From positions 1 through 64,000 of the forward strand of contig UQLF01000003.1 of the NCBI GenBank assembly GCA_900541875.1: a stretch of 64,000 nucleotides of DNA, read 5' to 3'. Shown piece by piece: positions 15,782 through 24,721 of the stretch (the stretch's first letter is position 1; each line of letters starts with the position of its first letter). This DNA comes from an uncultured Collinsella sp. GTDB taxonomy: Bacteria > Actinomycetota > Coriobacteriia > Coriobacteriales > Coriobacteriaceae. The notes under the pieces are model-generated. The model did not search any database. It was not told where the DNA came from and saw only the letters and a list, made by a program, of their open reading frames with translations. Position numbers and translations under genes: made by a program.

Positions 15782-18613
15782 CTACTCCCCCAGCAGGGCC
15801 TTCTCGGGCGTGATGGGCAGCGAGCGAACCTGGTGGCCGGTGGCGTGCGCCACGGCTGAGGCAACGGCGGCGAGCGGCGTGTTGATGACGACCTCGCCGA
15901 TCGACTTGGCGCCAAACGGGCCCGTCGGCTCGTAGCTCGGCTCAAAGGCCACGCGAATGCTGCCGATATCCAGGCGTGTGGGCAGCTTGTAGCTCATAAA
16001 GTTGCCGGTGCGCAGGCGGCCGCGGTCATCGTGCTCGACAATCTCGTAGAGCGCATGACCGATACCCTGGGCAATGCCGCCCTCGGCCTGGACGCGTGCG
16101 AGCGCCTCATTGATCACGGTGCCGCAGTCGACGGCCACCGCATAGTCCACCACGGTCACCTTGCCGGTAGCCTTGTCGACCTCGACCTCGGCAATGCCGG
16201 CCATAAACGGCGGGGGCGAAACGGGCAGGCAGGCAGAGGCATGCGAGGTGAGCGCGTCGCCGCCCGCGATGTTCTTGACGCACAGGTTGGCGAAGTCGCG
16301 CAGCGTGAGGTAGCGGTTCTGCTCGCGCGCGGCACGCTCGTCGGACAGGCGCACGTACTGGCCATCAAAGACCACGTCGGCGGCGTCCACATCCCACATC
16401 TGGGCGGCCTTGGCGCAGATCTTCTCGCGCAGCTCCGTCGCGGCGTTCTTGGCTGCCAGGCCCGTCACGTACGTGCCCGAGCTCGCGTACGAGCCGGCGT
16501 CGAACGGCGATACGTCGGTGTCCACGCCGCGTACCACGATCAGCGAGCTCTCCACGCCCAGCTCCTCGGCGGCAATCTGCGCCAGGATCGTGTCGACGCC
16601 CATGCCGTTATCGGTGGCGCCGGTGCCGATGGTAATGAAGCCGTCCTCTTCCAAGCGCATGTCGATGCCGGCGATATCCACGTTGGAGATGCCCGAGCCC
16701 TGCATGGTGAGCGCACAGCCCAGAGCACGCACGCGATCGCCCAGGTCGACGGCCAGCGGCTTGTCGCGCCAACCGATCATGTCCATCGCGCGCAGCAGGC
16801 AGCGGTCGAGCGCGCAGGCGTTGAGCTTCTCGTTGTAGTACTGCGGCATGACCTCGCCCTCGCGCACGATGTTCTTAAGGCGCAGGTCGGCAGGGTCCAT
16901 GTGCAGCATGTCGGCGAGCTCGTTGACGGCGCTCTCCACGGCAAACTGGCCCTGGGTGGCGCCGTAGCCACGATACGCGCCGCCGCGGTTGGTATTGGTG
17001 TAGACGGCGTCCCAGCTAAAGCGGCTCGCCTTCACATGGTTGTAGATGGGCAGGCTCTTGTGGCCCGAAAGGCCGATCGTCGTGGTGGCGTGCTCGCCGT
17101 ACGCGCCGGCGTTGGACAGCGTGTGCAGATCGATGGCCGTGATGGTGCCGTCGTTCATAGCGCCCAGCTTAACGGTCATCTGCATCTGGTGACGCGAGTT
17201 GCCCGCGGTGATGGTCTCCTCACGGGTGTAGCAGCAGTAGCTCGGACGGCCGGTCTGCTGCGTCACGAACGCCACGAAGATCTCGCAGCAGCCCGTCTGC
17301 TTGGAGCCAAAGCCGCCGCCGATGCGCGGCTTAATAACCTGCACCTGCGACTGCGGAATGTCGAGCGACTGCGCGACCATGCGGCGCACGTGGAAGGGAA
17401 CCTGCGTGGAGGTGGTTACCGAGATGCGGCCGAACGCGTCGGTCGTCGCGAAGGCGCGGAAGGTCTCCATGGGCGCGGTCTGCGTGGCCTGGCTGGTGTA
17501 GGTGCGCTCAAAGACGATGTCGCTCTGGGCGAACGCCTCGTCCAAGTCGCCATAGTCGCTCGTGCCGCTGCATACCAAGTTGCGCGGAACGTCGCCGCCC
17601 TGCGGGAACATAAAGGTCACGTCGCCCTCGGGGTGGACCACGATGTCGTTATCGAGTGCCTGGGTAAAGTCGAGCAGCGGCTCGAGCACCTCATAGTCGA
17701 CCTTAATGAGTTTGAGCGCCTTGTCGGCAGCCTCCTCGGTCTCGGCGGCGACGATCGCCACCTCTTCGTTTTGGTAACGGACGAGGTTCTCGAGGATCAG
17801 GCGGTCGTAGGGACTCGGCTGCGGATAGCTCTGTCCGGCAATAGTAAAGCGGCGCTTGGGCACGTCCTCGTAGGTGTAGACGCCCACGACGCCGGGCACC
17901 TTCAGGGCACGCGTCGTGTCGATGGAGCGGATCTTGGCGCGGGCATAGGGGCTGCGCTTGAGTTTGACGATGAGCGCGCCGGCAGGCACCATATCGCCCG
18001 TGTAGACGGGACGGCCCTCGAGCAGGGCCTTCGAGTCCTTCTTGGGCTGCTTGTGGGTGATCTGCTTGTACGCGACACCGTCGCAGCTCGTGTCGTTGAC
18101 GGGCAGCTCGGGCATCTCAAAGCCAACCTGCACGCCAGACTCGTTGAGGAAGCGCACGATGGCGCGCAGCTGACTCTCGTAACCGCTGCAGCGGCAGAGG
18201 TTGCCGGCGAGCTGGCGCGAGAGTTCCTCGCGCGTGGCGACGAGGCTCGGGTCCTCCATGGCGGCGCGGGCAAGCGCCAGCACGTTCATGATGAGGCCGG
18301 GGGCGCAAAAACCGCACTGCTCGGCGCCTTCGGCAGCCATCGTACGGGCCAGCGCCTCGGACTCGGCCTTGAGGCCCTCGAGCGTGGTGATGGTGTGGCC
18401 CTCAACACGGGCGGCGGGAACCGAGCAGCTCAGCACCGGGTCGCCGTCGAGCCACACCGTGCACAGACCGCAGTTGGTGGTCTCGCAGGCGCAGCGCACC
18501 GACGCGCAGCCCTGCTCGCGCAGCAGCGCAAAGAGCATGGTATCGGGGGCAATCTGAACCTTGACCTTGCGGCCGTTGAGCGTAAAGGAAAGATCGATGA
18601 GTTTGGCAGCCAT
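15782..18613 (-). CDS. xdhD: Molybdenum hydroxylase, fused [2Fe-2S] and molybdopterin subunits (XdhD/YgfN type)
   Basis: Xanthine dehydrogenase-family enzyme in which the Fe-S and Mo subunits are one 943-residue chain. Residues 1-80 form a plant-type ferredoxin (GCASVRCACETTNCGLC). Residues 80-160 form the second [2Fe-2S] domain (QCGFCAPG ... NLCRCSGYE). From about 185 comes the Mo-binding subunit with RIGGGFGSKQ, GGAYRGYGATQG and GPFGAKSIGE. Length and layout match E. coli XdhD (956 residues). That subfamily includes enzymes proposed to carry a labile selenium at molybdenum (Haft and Self's selenium-dependent molybdenum hydroxylases). No in-frame UGA is present. Substrate (a purine or related compound) is not determined. 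Its ATG overlaps the stop of the FAD subunit gene. Confidence 0.85.
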   Translation of the reverse strand: MAAKLIDLSFTLNGRKVKVQIAPDTMLFALLREQGCASVRCACETTNCGLCTVWLDGDPVLSCSVPAARVEGHTITTLEGLKAESEALARTMAAEGAEQCGFCAPGLIMNVLALARAAMEDPSLVATREELSRQLAGNLCRCSGYESQLRAIVRFLNESGVQVGFEMPELPVNDTSCDGVAYKQITHKQPKKDSKALLEGRPVYTGDMVPAGALIVKLKRSPYARAKIRSIDTTRALKVPGVVGVYTYEDVPKRRFTIAGQSYPQPSPYDRLILENLVRYQNEEVAIVAAETEEAADKALKLIKVDYEVLEPLLDFTQALDNDIVVHPEGDVTFMFPQGGDVPRNLVCSGTSDYGDLDEAFAQSDIVFERTYTSQATQTAPMETFRAFATTDAFGRISVTTSTQVPFHVRRMVAQSLDIPQSQVQVIKPRIGGGFGSKQTGCCEIFVAFVTQQTGRPSYCCYTREETITAGNSRHQMQMTVKLGAMNDGTITAIDLHTLSNAGAYGEHATTTIGLSGHKSLPIYNHVKASRFSWDAVYTNTNRGGAYRGYGATQGQFAVESAVNELADMLHMDPADLRLKNIVREGEVMPQYYNEKLNACALDRCLLRAMDMIGWRDKPLAVDLGDRVRALGCALTMQGSGISNVDIAGIDMRLEEDGFITIGTGATDNGMGVDTILAQIAAEELGVESSLIVVRGVDTDVSPFDAGSYASSGTYVTGLAAKNAATELREKICAKAAQMWDVDAADVVFDGQYVRLSDERAAREQNRYLTLRDFANLCVKNIAGGDALTSHASACLPVSPPPFMAGIAEVEVDKATGKVTVVDYAVAVDCGTVINEALARVQAEGGIAQGIGHALYEIVEHDDRGRLRTGNFMSYKLPTRLDIGSIRVAFEPSYEPTGPFGAKSIGEVVINTPLAAVASAVAHATGHQVRSLPITPEKALLGE

Positions 18614-19527
18614 TAGCGCACCTCGCTAGAATCGACGCCGGGCACGCGGCGGCAGGAATACTCGTCCGTGGCAAACTTGGGAATCTGCACGCACTCGAGC
18701 TCGCGAGCGAGCGCGGCCGAAAGCTCGATGCCGGCGGCGCGGCGCACGGCCTGGACGGCGAGCGGGGCCGAGATGCGGCGGCGGTAGTCGGCCGAACCCC
18801 ACAGGTTGGTGCCGTAGCTCAGCGCGCGCACGGATGCGACCAAGGCGCGCAGCTCGTCCTCGGAAGGCTGCTCGTTCACCAGGCCACATGCCTCGCCCTG
18901 CAGCAGGGTCGCGCGCAGCGGGCGGGCGCCCACGGTGACATGCCAGCTGTTGTCCCACCAGGCGGCGGTGACGTTTAAGGAGGGGAAGTCAGTCGCGGCC
19001 TTGCGCACGGCCTCGCAGCTCGCACGGTAGTCGTGCTTAACGACCACGACATGCTCGATCACGTCGCGCACATAGCCCATGTCCACGAACTCGGCGAGCG
19101 GCACGCGGCCGGCGCCCGTCAGCTCAACGTAGGAATCGAGCGCCAAAAAGGCCGAGAGCACGTCCGAGAAACCAAAGCGGCCGTAGATGCTGCCGCCCAC
19201 CGTGGCGGTGTTGCGCAGCTGCACGCCCACGATATCGTGGACGGCGAACTCAAAGACATTGTTGACAAGCGCGTTGAGCCCGGCATGACGCTCGAGCTGG
19301 CGCAGGGTGCACATGGCACCGATGCGAAACTCGGTCTCGGTCTCCTCGATCTGGTCGAGTCCGCAGGCCGAAAGGTCAATCGCCGTCGCCACGCGACGCG
19401 AACCCAGGCGCATCCAGATGCCGCCGCCCACAATCTTGTTGTTGCGGTTCTTCTGTAAGAGCTCATAGGCTTCGGCCGCGTTTCCAACACGGACGTAGGT
19501 ACCGAACTTGAGCACGTTCTCCCCCAT
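18613..19527 (-). CDS. Molybdenum hydroxylase FAD-binding subunit (YgfM-like)
   Basis: FAD-binding subunit of the xanthine dehydrogenase/CO dehydrogenase medium-subunit family, passing electrons between the Fe-S clusters and NAD or another carrier. The 304-residue product has the FAD signatures KIVGGGIWM (about residue 32) and TATVGGSIYGRFGFSD (about residue 108), then the C-terminal CO_deh_flav_C-type domain. The TAATG overlap with the next gene at 18613 indicates translational coupling, so the two form one enzyme. The start codon is uncertain within a few codons because a GGGGGAG sequence lies just inside the ATG. Confidence 0.85.
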   Translation of the reverse strand: MGENVLKFGTYVRVGNAAEAYELLQKNRNNKIVGGGIWMRLGSRRVATAIDLSACGLDQIEETETEFRIGAMCTLRQLERHAGLNALVNNVFEFAVHDIVGVQLRNTATVGGSIYGRFGFSDVLSAFLALDSYVELTGAGRVPLAEFVDMGYVRDVIEHVVVVKHDYRASCEAVRKAATDFPSLNVTAAWWDNSWHVTVGARPLRATLLQGEACGLVNEQPSEDELRALVASVRALSYGTNLWGSADYRRRISAPLAVQAVRRAAGIELSAALARELECVQIPKFATDEYSCRRVPGVDSSEVR

Positions 19528-19622
19528 CTCTTCACTTGTCCAGTACCTTTAAGTGTACCAAACGAGGGGGCACAGCTCGTGTCGGGACAAAATGAACCGT
19601 TTTCCTCCGTCGCATGCGGATC

Positions 19623-19657
19623 AAAAAAGGCTCCCAGCCAAGATGACTGGGAGCCTT
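19623..19657 (-). terminator. Intrinsic terminator after gdhA
   Basis: Perfect 11-bp stem AAGGCTCCCAG (19627-19637) with CTGGGAGCCTT (19647-19657), followed on the minus strand by six T residues. It sits 25 bases beyond the gdhA stop codon. Confidence 0.93.
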
Positions 19658-19682
19658 CTGCGATGCTATATCGAGCGAAGAT

Positions 19683-21038
19683 TTAGCAGACGCCCTGGGC
19701 GAGCATGGCGTCGGCGACCTTCAGGAAGCCGGCGATGTTGGCGCCCATGACAAAGTTGCCCTCCTCGCCGTACTCCTTGGCGGTGTCGTCCACGTTGTGG
19801 AACATGCCGCGCATGAGCTGCTCGAGCTTGCCGTCGACCTCCTCGAAGGTCCAGGACAGGTGCTCGGCGTTCTGGCTCATCTCCAGGCCGGACACGAGCA
19901 CGCCGCCAGCGTTGGCAGCCTTACCGGGCATAAAGGCGACGCCGTTCTCCTGGAAGTAGGTCGTGGCCTCGATGGTCGTGGGCATGTTCGCGCCCTCGCC
20001 GACCACCTTGCAGCCGTTGGCAACGAGCGCCTGGGCGTCCTCGAGCAGCAGCGTGTTCTCGCGAGCGCAGGGCAGCGCGATGTCGCAGGGCAGCTGCCAC
20101 ACGCCGCGGCCGTCACCCTCGTGCCACGTGGCATTGGGCTTCTCGTCGACGTACATAGCGAGCGTGACGCCCTTGTCATGGCCGGAGCGCTTCTTGTTGT
20201 AGACATGCTCGAGCACGGTGTAGTCGATGCCGTCGGGATCCTCGACCCAGCCGTGGGTATCGGAGCAGGCGAGCACCTTGCCGCCGAGCTGGGCGACCTT
20301 CTGGACTGCGTAGATAGCGACGTTACCGGAGCCGTGAACGACGACGTTCTTGCCCTCGAAGGAGTCGCCGCGGCTCTTGAGGTACTCGTCCACAAAGTAG
20401 GCCAGGCCGTAGCCGGTAGCCTCGGTACGGGCGAGCGAGCCGCCAAAAGAGAGGCCCTTGCCGGTAAGGACGCCGGTCCACTCGTTGGTCAGGCGCTTGT
20501 ACTGACCGAACAGGTAGGCAACCTCGCGGCCGCCAACGCCCAGGTCGCCGGCGGGAACGTCGGTGTTGGGGCCGATGTGGCGATAGAGCTCGGTCATGAA
20601 GGACTGGCAGAAGTGCATGATCTCGTTGTTGGACTTGCCCTTGGGGTCAAAGTCGGAGCCGCCCTTGCCGCCGCCCATGGGAAGGGTGGTCAGGCTGTTC
20701 TTGAGGATCTGCTCCAGGCCCAGGAACTTGAGCATACCCAGGGTGACCGTCGGGTTAAAGCGCAGGCCGCCCTTGTAGGGTCCAATGGCAGAGTTGAACT
20801 CGACGCGGTAACCGCGGTTGACCTGGACCTTGCCCTGGTCGTCGACCCAGGGAACACGGAACATGACGATGCGCTCGGGCTCGACGAGGCGCTCCAGCAG
20901 AGCGGCCTCCTCGTACTCGGGGTGGGCGTCGAGCGCCGGCTGGATGGTGCCGAGAATCTCGGTCGCGGCCTGGATGAACTCAGGCTGCTCGGGATAGCGG
21001 GCCTTGAGCTCTTCGAGAACTTTCTGCGTGTAGCTCAT
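19683..21038 (-). CDS. gdhA: Glutamate dehydrogenase, hexameric (GdhA family)
   Basis: Interconverts 2-oxoglutarate plus ammonia and glutamate with NAD(P)H. The 451-residue product carries the family catalytic segment LPMGGGKGGSDFDPKG with the active-site lysine, GPNTDVPAGDLGVGGRE, and a Rossmann fold (VVVHGSGNVA). The ATG at 21038 has GGAGG four bases upstream; a longer frame is not needed. It has its own strong terminator and is a single-gene unit. Confidence 0.96.
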   Translation of the reverse strand: MSYTQKVLEELKARYPEQPEFIQAATEILGTIQPALDAHPEYEEAALLERLVEPERIVMFRVPWVDDQGKVQVNRGYRVEFNSAIGPYKGGLRFNPTVTLGMLKFLGLEQILKNSLTTLPMGGGKGGSDFDPKGKSNNEIMHFCQSFMTELYRHIGPNTDVPAGDLGVGGREVAYLFGQYKRLTNEWTGVLTGKGLSFGGSLARTEATGYGLAYFVDEYLKSRGDSFEGKNVVVHGSGNVAIYAVQKVAQLGGKVLACSDTHGWVEDPDGIDYTVLEHVYNKKRSGHDKGVTLAMYVDEKPNATWHEGDGRGVWQLPCDIALPCARENTLLLEDAQALVANGCKVVGEGANMPTTIEATTYFQENGVAFMPGKAANAGGVLVSGLEMSQNAEHLSWTFEEVDGKLEQLMRGMFHNVDDTAKEYGEEGNFVMGANIAGFLKVADAMLAQGVC

Positions 21039-21295
21039 GCTTCCTCCAATTGATGGAAAAGAAAAGTGTCGTTCGAGGCGCCCCATGCGCCGCGAGCTTT
21101 ATCGAGTATGGATAATATCGCACTGTTGCAGCAAAGTTTCGCATAAGCCGACGAGCAGATGTTTCGTTTTGATTACGATGCAGGTAGAGGCGTTTTTGAG
21201 TGTCTGACGCGCAAAACCCGTGTTTCAAACCTGTTTCGTCCACGTGTTCCAAGCCACCACATTGGGGACAGGCACCTTTGTGGTGATGTTGGTGG

Positions 21296-21691
21296 TTAGA
21301 GGACGAGCTGATGGTAGTCGGCGGGGGTTATACGGCCTTCGGTGGCGGCACGGAAGGCGGCGAGGGCATCGCCCGAGAACGGCATGGCCCAGCACAGGCC
21401 GCAACCTGCGGTAATGGAGCCGGGTAAAGGCATGATGCGCCCGGGCACGCCGGCATCCAGGCACAGCTGCTCGCATTCCATCACATCGAAGGTGCTATCG
21501 AACGAAACGATGATCTTGCGTTCGTGGTCTAGGGCATCGCCGGACGGGCCTTCGCGGTGTGCCTCACGATACGCAGCCGCCGCTGCCTCTTCCTCGGCCG
21601 TATGTCCACAGCCGCCACAGCCGCAGGTACAAGGCTCGGACCCATCGCAAGTGCAAGGTTCCCCAGTATCGGGGCAAATATCATATGACAC
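21296..21691 (-). CDS. DUF3343 protein with cysteine-rich N-terminal extension
   Basis: The 131-residue product has two parts. Residues 1-30 hold seven cysteines (C6, 13, 15, 21, 23, 25, 28) plus His30, in a pattern that looks metal- or chalcogen-binding. After an Ala/Glu-rich helix, residues 58-131 form a DUF3343 domain with MECEQLC and TAGCGLCW. DUF3343 proteins often neighbour selenium genes and are proposed sulfur/selenium carriers. The start is a GTG with GGGAG five bases upstream, and the gene lies 29 bases after mobA in the tRNA-Sec/selAB neighbourhood. Function is not established. Confidence 0.75.
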   Translation of the reverse strand: MSYDICPDTGEPCTCDGSEPCTCGCGGCGHTAEEEAAAAAYREAHREGPSGDALDHERKIIVSFDSTFDVMECEQLCLDAGVPGRIMPLPGSITAGCGLCWAMPFSGDALAAFRAATEGRITPADYHQLVL

Positions 21692-21720
21692 GGCATCTCC
21701 CGTCTTTGATGTGTGCAGAT

Positions 21721-22353
21721 CTAGGCGAGCAACTCGGCCGCCGCAAACTCCTCGGGCGTATTGACGTTCTCGAAGCAGAGCGTCGAGCCTGCGACCGCGA
21801 CAATCTGAGGCTCGTCCAAATACCCGGCCTTCACCCGGTCGATCAGGCAGCGGATTCGCTGACGGTCACCGGCGAGCAGCTCTTGGGCAACCGGCGCACA
21901 CGCGTCACGGCGCCAGACGGCGCAAAGCGGCTCAATCCCCCGCTCCTCGCGCGGCACGCACACGTCGAGCGCCTCGGCCTCGACACAGCCAGCAAGGGCA
22001 CCGATAAGCTCCGAAGAGACAAACGGCATATCACAGGCGACGATAGCAACGAGAGGCAGCCGGGCCGCAGTCAGCGAGCTCGCAATGCCGCGCATGGCAC
22101 CCGCCGACCCCTCAAGGTCCGACACTATTCGCGGCACCAGACCGCCAAACGTGCGTTCCTCCAGATAGGCAAGCTCGCTGGGACGCGAAGTCGTCACGAC
22201 CAACTCGCCGGCAACTGGCGCTAGCCGACCCAGCACGCGCTCGATGAGCGGTTCGCCGCAAAACGCCATGAGCGCCTTATCGCAGCCCATGCGTGAAGAC
22301 AGCCCGCCCGCCTGGACGACACAAGAAAGATCGGCACGTCTTACGGTAGTCAT
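21721..22353 (-). CDS. mobA: Molybdenum cofactor guanylyltransferase MobA
   Basis: Joins GMP to molybdopterin to make the bis-MGD cofactor used by formate dehydrogenase-type enzymes. The 210-residue product has the nucleotide-binding motif VQAGGLSSRMGCDKALM at the start, VACDMPFVS and the MobA-type C-terminal FENVNTPEE. I chose the ATG at 22353 (GGAGG upstream); the frame stays open into the tRNA-Sec gene and that extension is not real. MocA-type cytidylyltransferases are related, but the NVNTPEE ending favours MobA. It fits with the bis-MGD enzymes nearby. Confidence 0.87.
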   Translation of the reverse strand: MTTVRRADLSCVVQAGGLSSRMGCDKALMAFCGEPLIERVLGRLAPVAGELVVTTSRPSELAYLEERTFGGLVPRIVSDLEGSAGAMRGIASSLTAARLPLVAIVACDMPFVSSELIGALAGCVEAEALDVCVPREERGIEPLCAVWRRDACAPVAQELLAGDRQRIRCLIDRVKAGYLDEPQIVAVAGSTLCFENVNTPEEFAAAELLA

Positions 22354-22508
22354 ACGGCAAAACACCTCCATCGGCACGTTCAAAACCCAACGCACGGGAT
22401 CAGTTACCGTAGACGGCATGACAGGCGACACGGCGGACCCGTACAAAAACAAAACAGCGCCTTTGCGGCACGCAGCAAGACCGCGAGCACAAAAGCGCTG
22501 GTAGCGTA

Positions 22509-22605
22509 TGGCGGGAACGTATGTGAATCGAACACATCCAAGACGTTTTGCACGCCTCGCAACGGTTTTGAGGACCGCGGAGCCCACCGGAGCCCATCCG
22601 TTCCC
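22509..22605 (-). tRNA. selC: Selenocysteine tRNA (anticodon UCA)
   Basis: The 97-nt minus-strand RNA has the hallmarks of tRNA-Sec: an elongated acceptor (GGGAACG with CGTTCCC, discriminator G, encoded CCA), a D-arm with CCGGTGG, anticodon loop CCTCAAA (UCA), a long variable arm (GAGGCGT/ACGTCTT) and a T-arm ATGTG/CACAT with TTCGATT. It lies between selB and mobA on the same strand. Confidence 0.96.
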
Positions 22606-22662
22606 AAGTGCGGCGGTATTTTACCAAACCGAGCAGGCCCCATCCCAAAAAGACGAGCAAGA

Positions 22663-22728
22663 AGTTGCGGTGGAATAGTTCCTGGTTTGGCGTTAGATGC
22701 CGAAAACAGGAACTATTTCACCGCAACT
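22663..22728 (-). repeat. Palindromic element family A, copy 2 (covarying stem)
   Basis: It shares the outer arms AGTTGCGGTG and CACCGCAACT with the other copies, but the inner stem is GTTCCTG/CAGGAAC instead of CGGACTG/CAGTCCG, so both sides have changed together. It lies between the selB stop codon and tRNA-Sec, with a G-rich tail toward selB. Confidence 0.85.
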
Positions 22729-22753
22729 GAGGGGGCGGGAGCGAGTGACCGGC

Positions 22754-24721
22754 TTAGCGCAGGGAGCGCAGGCCGCCGCCATCCTTGTCGAGCACCGTGA
22801 AGCGCACGGCATCTAGGTGTTCCAAGATGCTGATCGCGCGCTTGCGCGACACGCCCAGCGCCTCGCGCAGCACACTCGTGGTGGCAGCGCCACCGGCATC
22901 GGCGATAGCGGCGGCAACAAGCTCGCGCGCATGGGCCTCGGCGGCAGCGGACAGGGCAACGTCGCGCTCGACCTTCACGATCGAGCGGTTGAGCGAAAGC
23001 TCGCGCAGGGCACGCGTCATGGTGTCGCGATCGAGCTGCAACTGCTCGCCCACCTCGGGCAACGTCGGTGCATCGAGGCCGGCTTCGTCCAGCAAGGCAA
23101 CGATACGTTCGCAGGCCTCGCGCACCACACGCGCCGCGGCGGCAGCGGAGTGCGGATCGAATACCTCGGCGCCCTCGGCGGCGCACACGCCACGGAAGCA
23201 GCCCTCGGCAATCAGGGCCGCGGCAACGCCTTCATCAGCGGCAGGCCACGCAGCATGGGCAACGGCGCCGGGCGTAAAGCCCGTCTCCTTGGGAGCCGCC
23301 GCGTGCATGGCTGACAGGGTCGCCGCCAGCACGTCCATGACGGCATCGAGCACGACAGCATTCGCATACAGCGCACCGCCCGAGCCGGCAAGCTCGCACA
23401 CAGCACCTCGCGCCACCAACTCTTTCAGCGCGGCATCGGCCTCACCGGAAACAAGATCTAGCGCCGCGGCAACGTCGGCGACCACGACTGGCAACGCCTG
23501 CAGCGCCAGCCACGCGTCCACACCAGCAACGGCATCGCCGGCCTCAAGCGCTGCAAGCAGCGTGCGCTCCCCCGCCGAAAGCTCGCGCGAGCGACGGCAG
23601 CGCGATAGCAGCACGCGCCCGCCGCCGATGAGCATAACGGGCGAATACGACAGCACCACGGCATGGTCTCCGGCACGCAGCGGCAGCGGCTCCTCCAGGC
23701 GCACCTGCACGGTACGGGTCTCGCCCACCGCCATGGGGGCCTCGCCCTCCATGAACATGATGCGACCGACAACCTCGGCTGTACCCGCCATCACGTGCAC
23801 GCGCGCACCCGACTCGAGCACACGCGGCTTGGCTCCCTCGCGACCCAAATACGTAAACGCCATCATAAATCGCATCGTCTGGCCAAAGCGGCCCGCCACG
23901 CCGAGCATCTCACCGCGATCGAGCGCGGCGACGGCATCGCCCACCAAGTTGAGCGCCACACGCTGACCGGGCAACGCCCGCGGCGTATCGCCATGCACCT
24001 GAATCCCACGCACGCGACAGGCCGTACGCGACGGCAGCGCGACAAGCTCATCCCCCACCGCGACGGGCGCATCGTGCAGCGTTCCCGTCACCACGGTACC
24101 GGCGCCCTTAATCGTAAAGCAACGGTCGATGGGCAGACGCGGTGCGGCATCGGTAAGCTCGGCACGAGCACGGCAGGCATCCCAGCAAGCGGCAACCTGC
24201 TCGTCGAGCGCAACCAGCAGGTTATCGATTCCCGCGCCGGTCTTGGACGACACGGGCACAATCGGCGCACCCGCAAACACGGTACCCGACAAAAAGTCAT
24301 CGACATCGAGCTCGGCAAGCTCGGTCATCTCGGCATCGGCCAGGTCGCACATGGTCAGCGCGACCACCATATGCGTAACGCCCAGCAGCTCCAGCACATG
24401 CACGTGCTCGCGGGTCTGCGGCATCACGCCCTCGACGGCCGAAACCACCAGCACGGCAACGTCGATGCCTGTCGCGCCCTGCACCATGGCGCGCAAGTAA
24501 TGCGCGTGGCCCGGCACATCGACCAGGCCGACAATCTTGCCACTCGGCAGCGCCAGCTCGCCAAAGCCCAGCTCCACGGTCATACCGCGACGGCGCTCAA
24601 CCTCCAGACGGTCGGGATTCTTGCCGGTCAACGCCTCGATCAGCGCCGACTTACCGTGGTCGACGTGGCCCGCCGTGCCAACGATAACGGGACACTCCAC
24701 CAGCGCTTGAACCTCACTCAT
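22754..24721 (-). CDS. selB: Selenocysteine-specific elongation factor SelB
   Basis: GTPase that delivers Sec-tRNA to in-frame UGA codons with a SECIS hairpin. The 655-residue product has the G1 motif GTAGHVDHGKS (about residue 15), DVPGHAHY, EF-Tu-like domains 2 and 3, and a C-terminal region of winged-helix domains that read the SECIS. The G4 motif reads TMCD where TKAD or NKxD is usual. The start overlaps the end of selA by four bases, showing coupling. Confidence 0.95.
   Translation of the reverse strand: MSEVQALVECPVIVGTAGHVDHGKSALIEALTGKNPDRLEVERRRGMTVELGFGELALPSGKIVGLVDVPGHAHYLRAMVQGATGIDVAVLVVSAVEGVMPQTREHVHVLELLGVTHMVVALTMCDLADAEMTELAELDVDDFLSGTVFAGAPIVPVSSKTGAGIDNLLVALDEQVAACWDACRARAELTDAAPRLPIDRCFTIKGAGTVVTGTLHDAPVAVGDELVALPSRTACRVRGIQVHGDTPRALPGQRVALNLVGDAVAALDRGEMLGVAGRFGQTMRFMMAFTYLGREGAKPRVLESGARVHVMAGTAEVVGRIMFMEGEAPMAVGETRTVQVRLEEPLPLRAGDHAVVLSYSPVMLIGGGRVLLSRCRRSRELSAGERTLLAALEAGDAVAGVDAWLALQALPVVVADVAAALDLVSGEADAALKELVARGAVCELAGSGGALYANAVVLDAVMDVLAATLSAMHAAAPKETGFTPGAVAHAAWPAADEGVAAALIAEGCFRGVCAAEGAEVFDPHSAAAAARVVREACERIVALLDEAGLDAPTLPEVGEQLQLDRDTMTRALRELSLNRSIVKVERDVALSAAAEAHARELVAAAIADAGGAATTSVLREALGVSRKRAISILEHLDAVRFTVLDKDGGGLRSLR

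Noticed and set aside
21258..21285. GGGGACAGGCACCTTTGTGG sequence as another palindromic repeat
   Set aside because: It is not self-complementary and occurs once in the window; no structure could be supported.
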